This document shows, in pieces, positions 62,852-64,000 of a DNA stretch of 64,000 nucleotides. Position 1 is the first letter of the stretch, and each line of letters starts with the position of its first letter. The DNA lies in assembly GCA_020746105.1 (NCBI GenBank), contig CM036626.1:10124001-10188000 (forward strand). The letters run 5' to 3'. The notes beneath the pieces were generated by a model, which saw nothing but the letters and a program-made list of their open reading frames with translations, was not told where the DNA came from and did no database searches. The stretch comes from Trogon surrucura. Taxonomy: Eukaryota > Chordata > Aves > Trogoniformes > Trogonidae. Both the position numbers and the translations under genes were made by a program.

Positions 62852-64000
62852 CTGCAAAAGAAACAGGGCTTCATGAGTCCACAATCTACAGTAACAAGAA
62901 AAATTATACCTATGAGATACACTGTTTGGTGAGTTCTATCAACCTGCTCTTGAAAAACCATTTACCTCTGAAATGAAATCCTAGATGAGCCATCTAAACT
63001 ACTGAGTTTAAGGCAATTTGTGTCTAAAACCATACAAGAATTTGTCAATATATTTGTGCTTTTACCTGCTTTCTTACAATACAGGAAGAACAAATCTGCA
63101 TAGGAACATGCTGTAAAGATCAGTTAATTAAAATCTCTTTTCTGCTTTTAAACCCTTCACAGAAAGTCACTTAAGTACCTACGTTCACAAAAAGTTTATT
63201 TCATTACTTATCCTACAGCTAAGCATGTTATCACCTACATAAACATTCTCTGTCTCTCAGCTCCAGACCTGCACTCCAACAGCTACACTTCCAGAGAAAT
63301 GACCCAATTATTCGGAGTTTCTAAAGAGAGGCTTTTAAATATTCACCTTTACATACGCATTGATTTGTTAAACTAAAAGTCTTATGACCATTGTATCCAA
63401 TTTTAATTTCAAGGTTTGTAACCCAGTGGGAAGAACCATTCTAAGTTGAATTCTTAATTAAGCTATCAGGAACAAGAGGCAGCAAGGTTGGTGGGTAAGG
63501 CAAGATAAACAACCCTCCCTTAGGCATTACAAAGTATAAGGTGCAGTCAAGTGAACCTAATCCTGTAGGTGTGAATATCCTTGTATACCTAATGCCTGGA
63601 GTTACTCTACCTCGTAGCTGCAGCAAGAACATTTATTTACTTATCAGAAGAAATAAGGGGATATTACTTAAATCTTTTCAAGATTTTTTTTTTTTTGTGG
63701 CGGCAAAAGTTGCTGCTGCTCTTCTTATCTGAGGAGCAATTTTTAGACAAACCTAATAAGGGTTTCAAAGACCAAAATGACGTAGAACAGCAAAGAACTA
63801 TAACCAATCTTGAACACCCGTTTTTTCAGTTTAAATGATGAGTCAAAGCCCACCACCTCAACAAGCACTGCTTCAAAACAGCCTGTGAACCATTAACAGT
63901 GGTATCACTGTTTGGCAACCTCCGGCTTAAATTTAAAACTGAATAATGTCTTTTCTTAGAGCCACTGACAATAGGTGGTGGTAGAGGAGGAAGATAAGCT
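62852..64000 (-). other. EEFSEC: Partial upstream intron of EEFSEC
   Basis: Sequence 5' of the penultimate exon on the minus strand. It continues past the end of the window, so its length is unknown. A T-rich run at 63686-63698 is the only low-complexity feature. I see no further exon, TE or obvious regulatory cluster. Confidence 0.85.

Noticed and set aside
62852-62884. Extension of the EEFSEC penultimate exon to an upstream ATG in the same frame
   Set aside because: The added residues are intronic; a TTTTGCAG acceptor sits exactly at the conserved protein boundary.
1-64000. CRISPR array, prophage, operon or endogenous retrovirus
   Set aside because: No regularly spaced direct repeats, no phage or retroviral genes, no LTR pair; sequence is vertebrate intronic and intergenic DNA.

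Overview
This is nuclear DNA from a bird, or at least an avian-type sauropsid genome. The main evidence is three CR1 LINE 3' ends with the avian consensus (positions 9913-10043, 54582-54666 and 59935-60288). Older L3/CR1-like and MIR-like remnants are sparse, and only two coding exons can be supported in 64 kb. I see no bacterial, phage or viral gene system. Every other open frame lacks homology I can recognise and behaves like chance.

The only gene is EEFSEC, the selenocysteine-specific translation elongation factor (eukaryotic SelB/eEFSec). It runs on the minus strand. The last two coding exons are present: the penultimate at 62695-62851 and the terminal at 23078-23262, the latter carrying the stop codon. 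Phases fit exactly: the upstream exon ends on the first base of a codon and the terminal exon supplies the other two. The intron between them is 39,432 bp. Together the exons give the C-terminal 113 residues of the protein (domain IV and a basic tail). A probable 3' UTR extends downward from 23077, with an ATTAAA at 22519-22524 or a canonical AATAAA at 21186-21191 as possible cleavage signals.

Layout: 1-22.5 kb is the 3' flank of EEFSEC. It has no recognisable gene, several stretches that read like conserved developmental non-coding DNA, old LINE remnants, and a cluster of near-perfect palindromes at 21.4-22.2 kb. 23.3-62.7 kb is the last EEFSEC intron, with candidate regulatory modules, a 235-bp CpG cluster at 24.4 kb, potential G-quadruplexes at 27.4, 51.3 and 60.6 kb, and sparse TE fragments. 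62.9-64 kb is the start of the preceding intron.

In mammals EEFSEC lies on the 3' side of GATA2, and Gata2 urogenital enhancers have been mapped far 3' of that gene. If this synteny holds here, low coordinates point toward GATA2, and the GATA- and homeodomain-motif-rich segments could be long-range regulatory DNA. That last step is inference; only the motifs are visible in the sequence.
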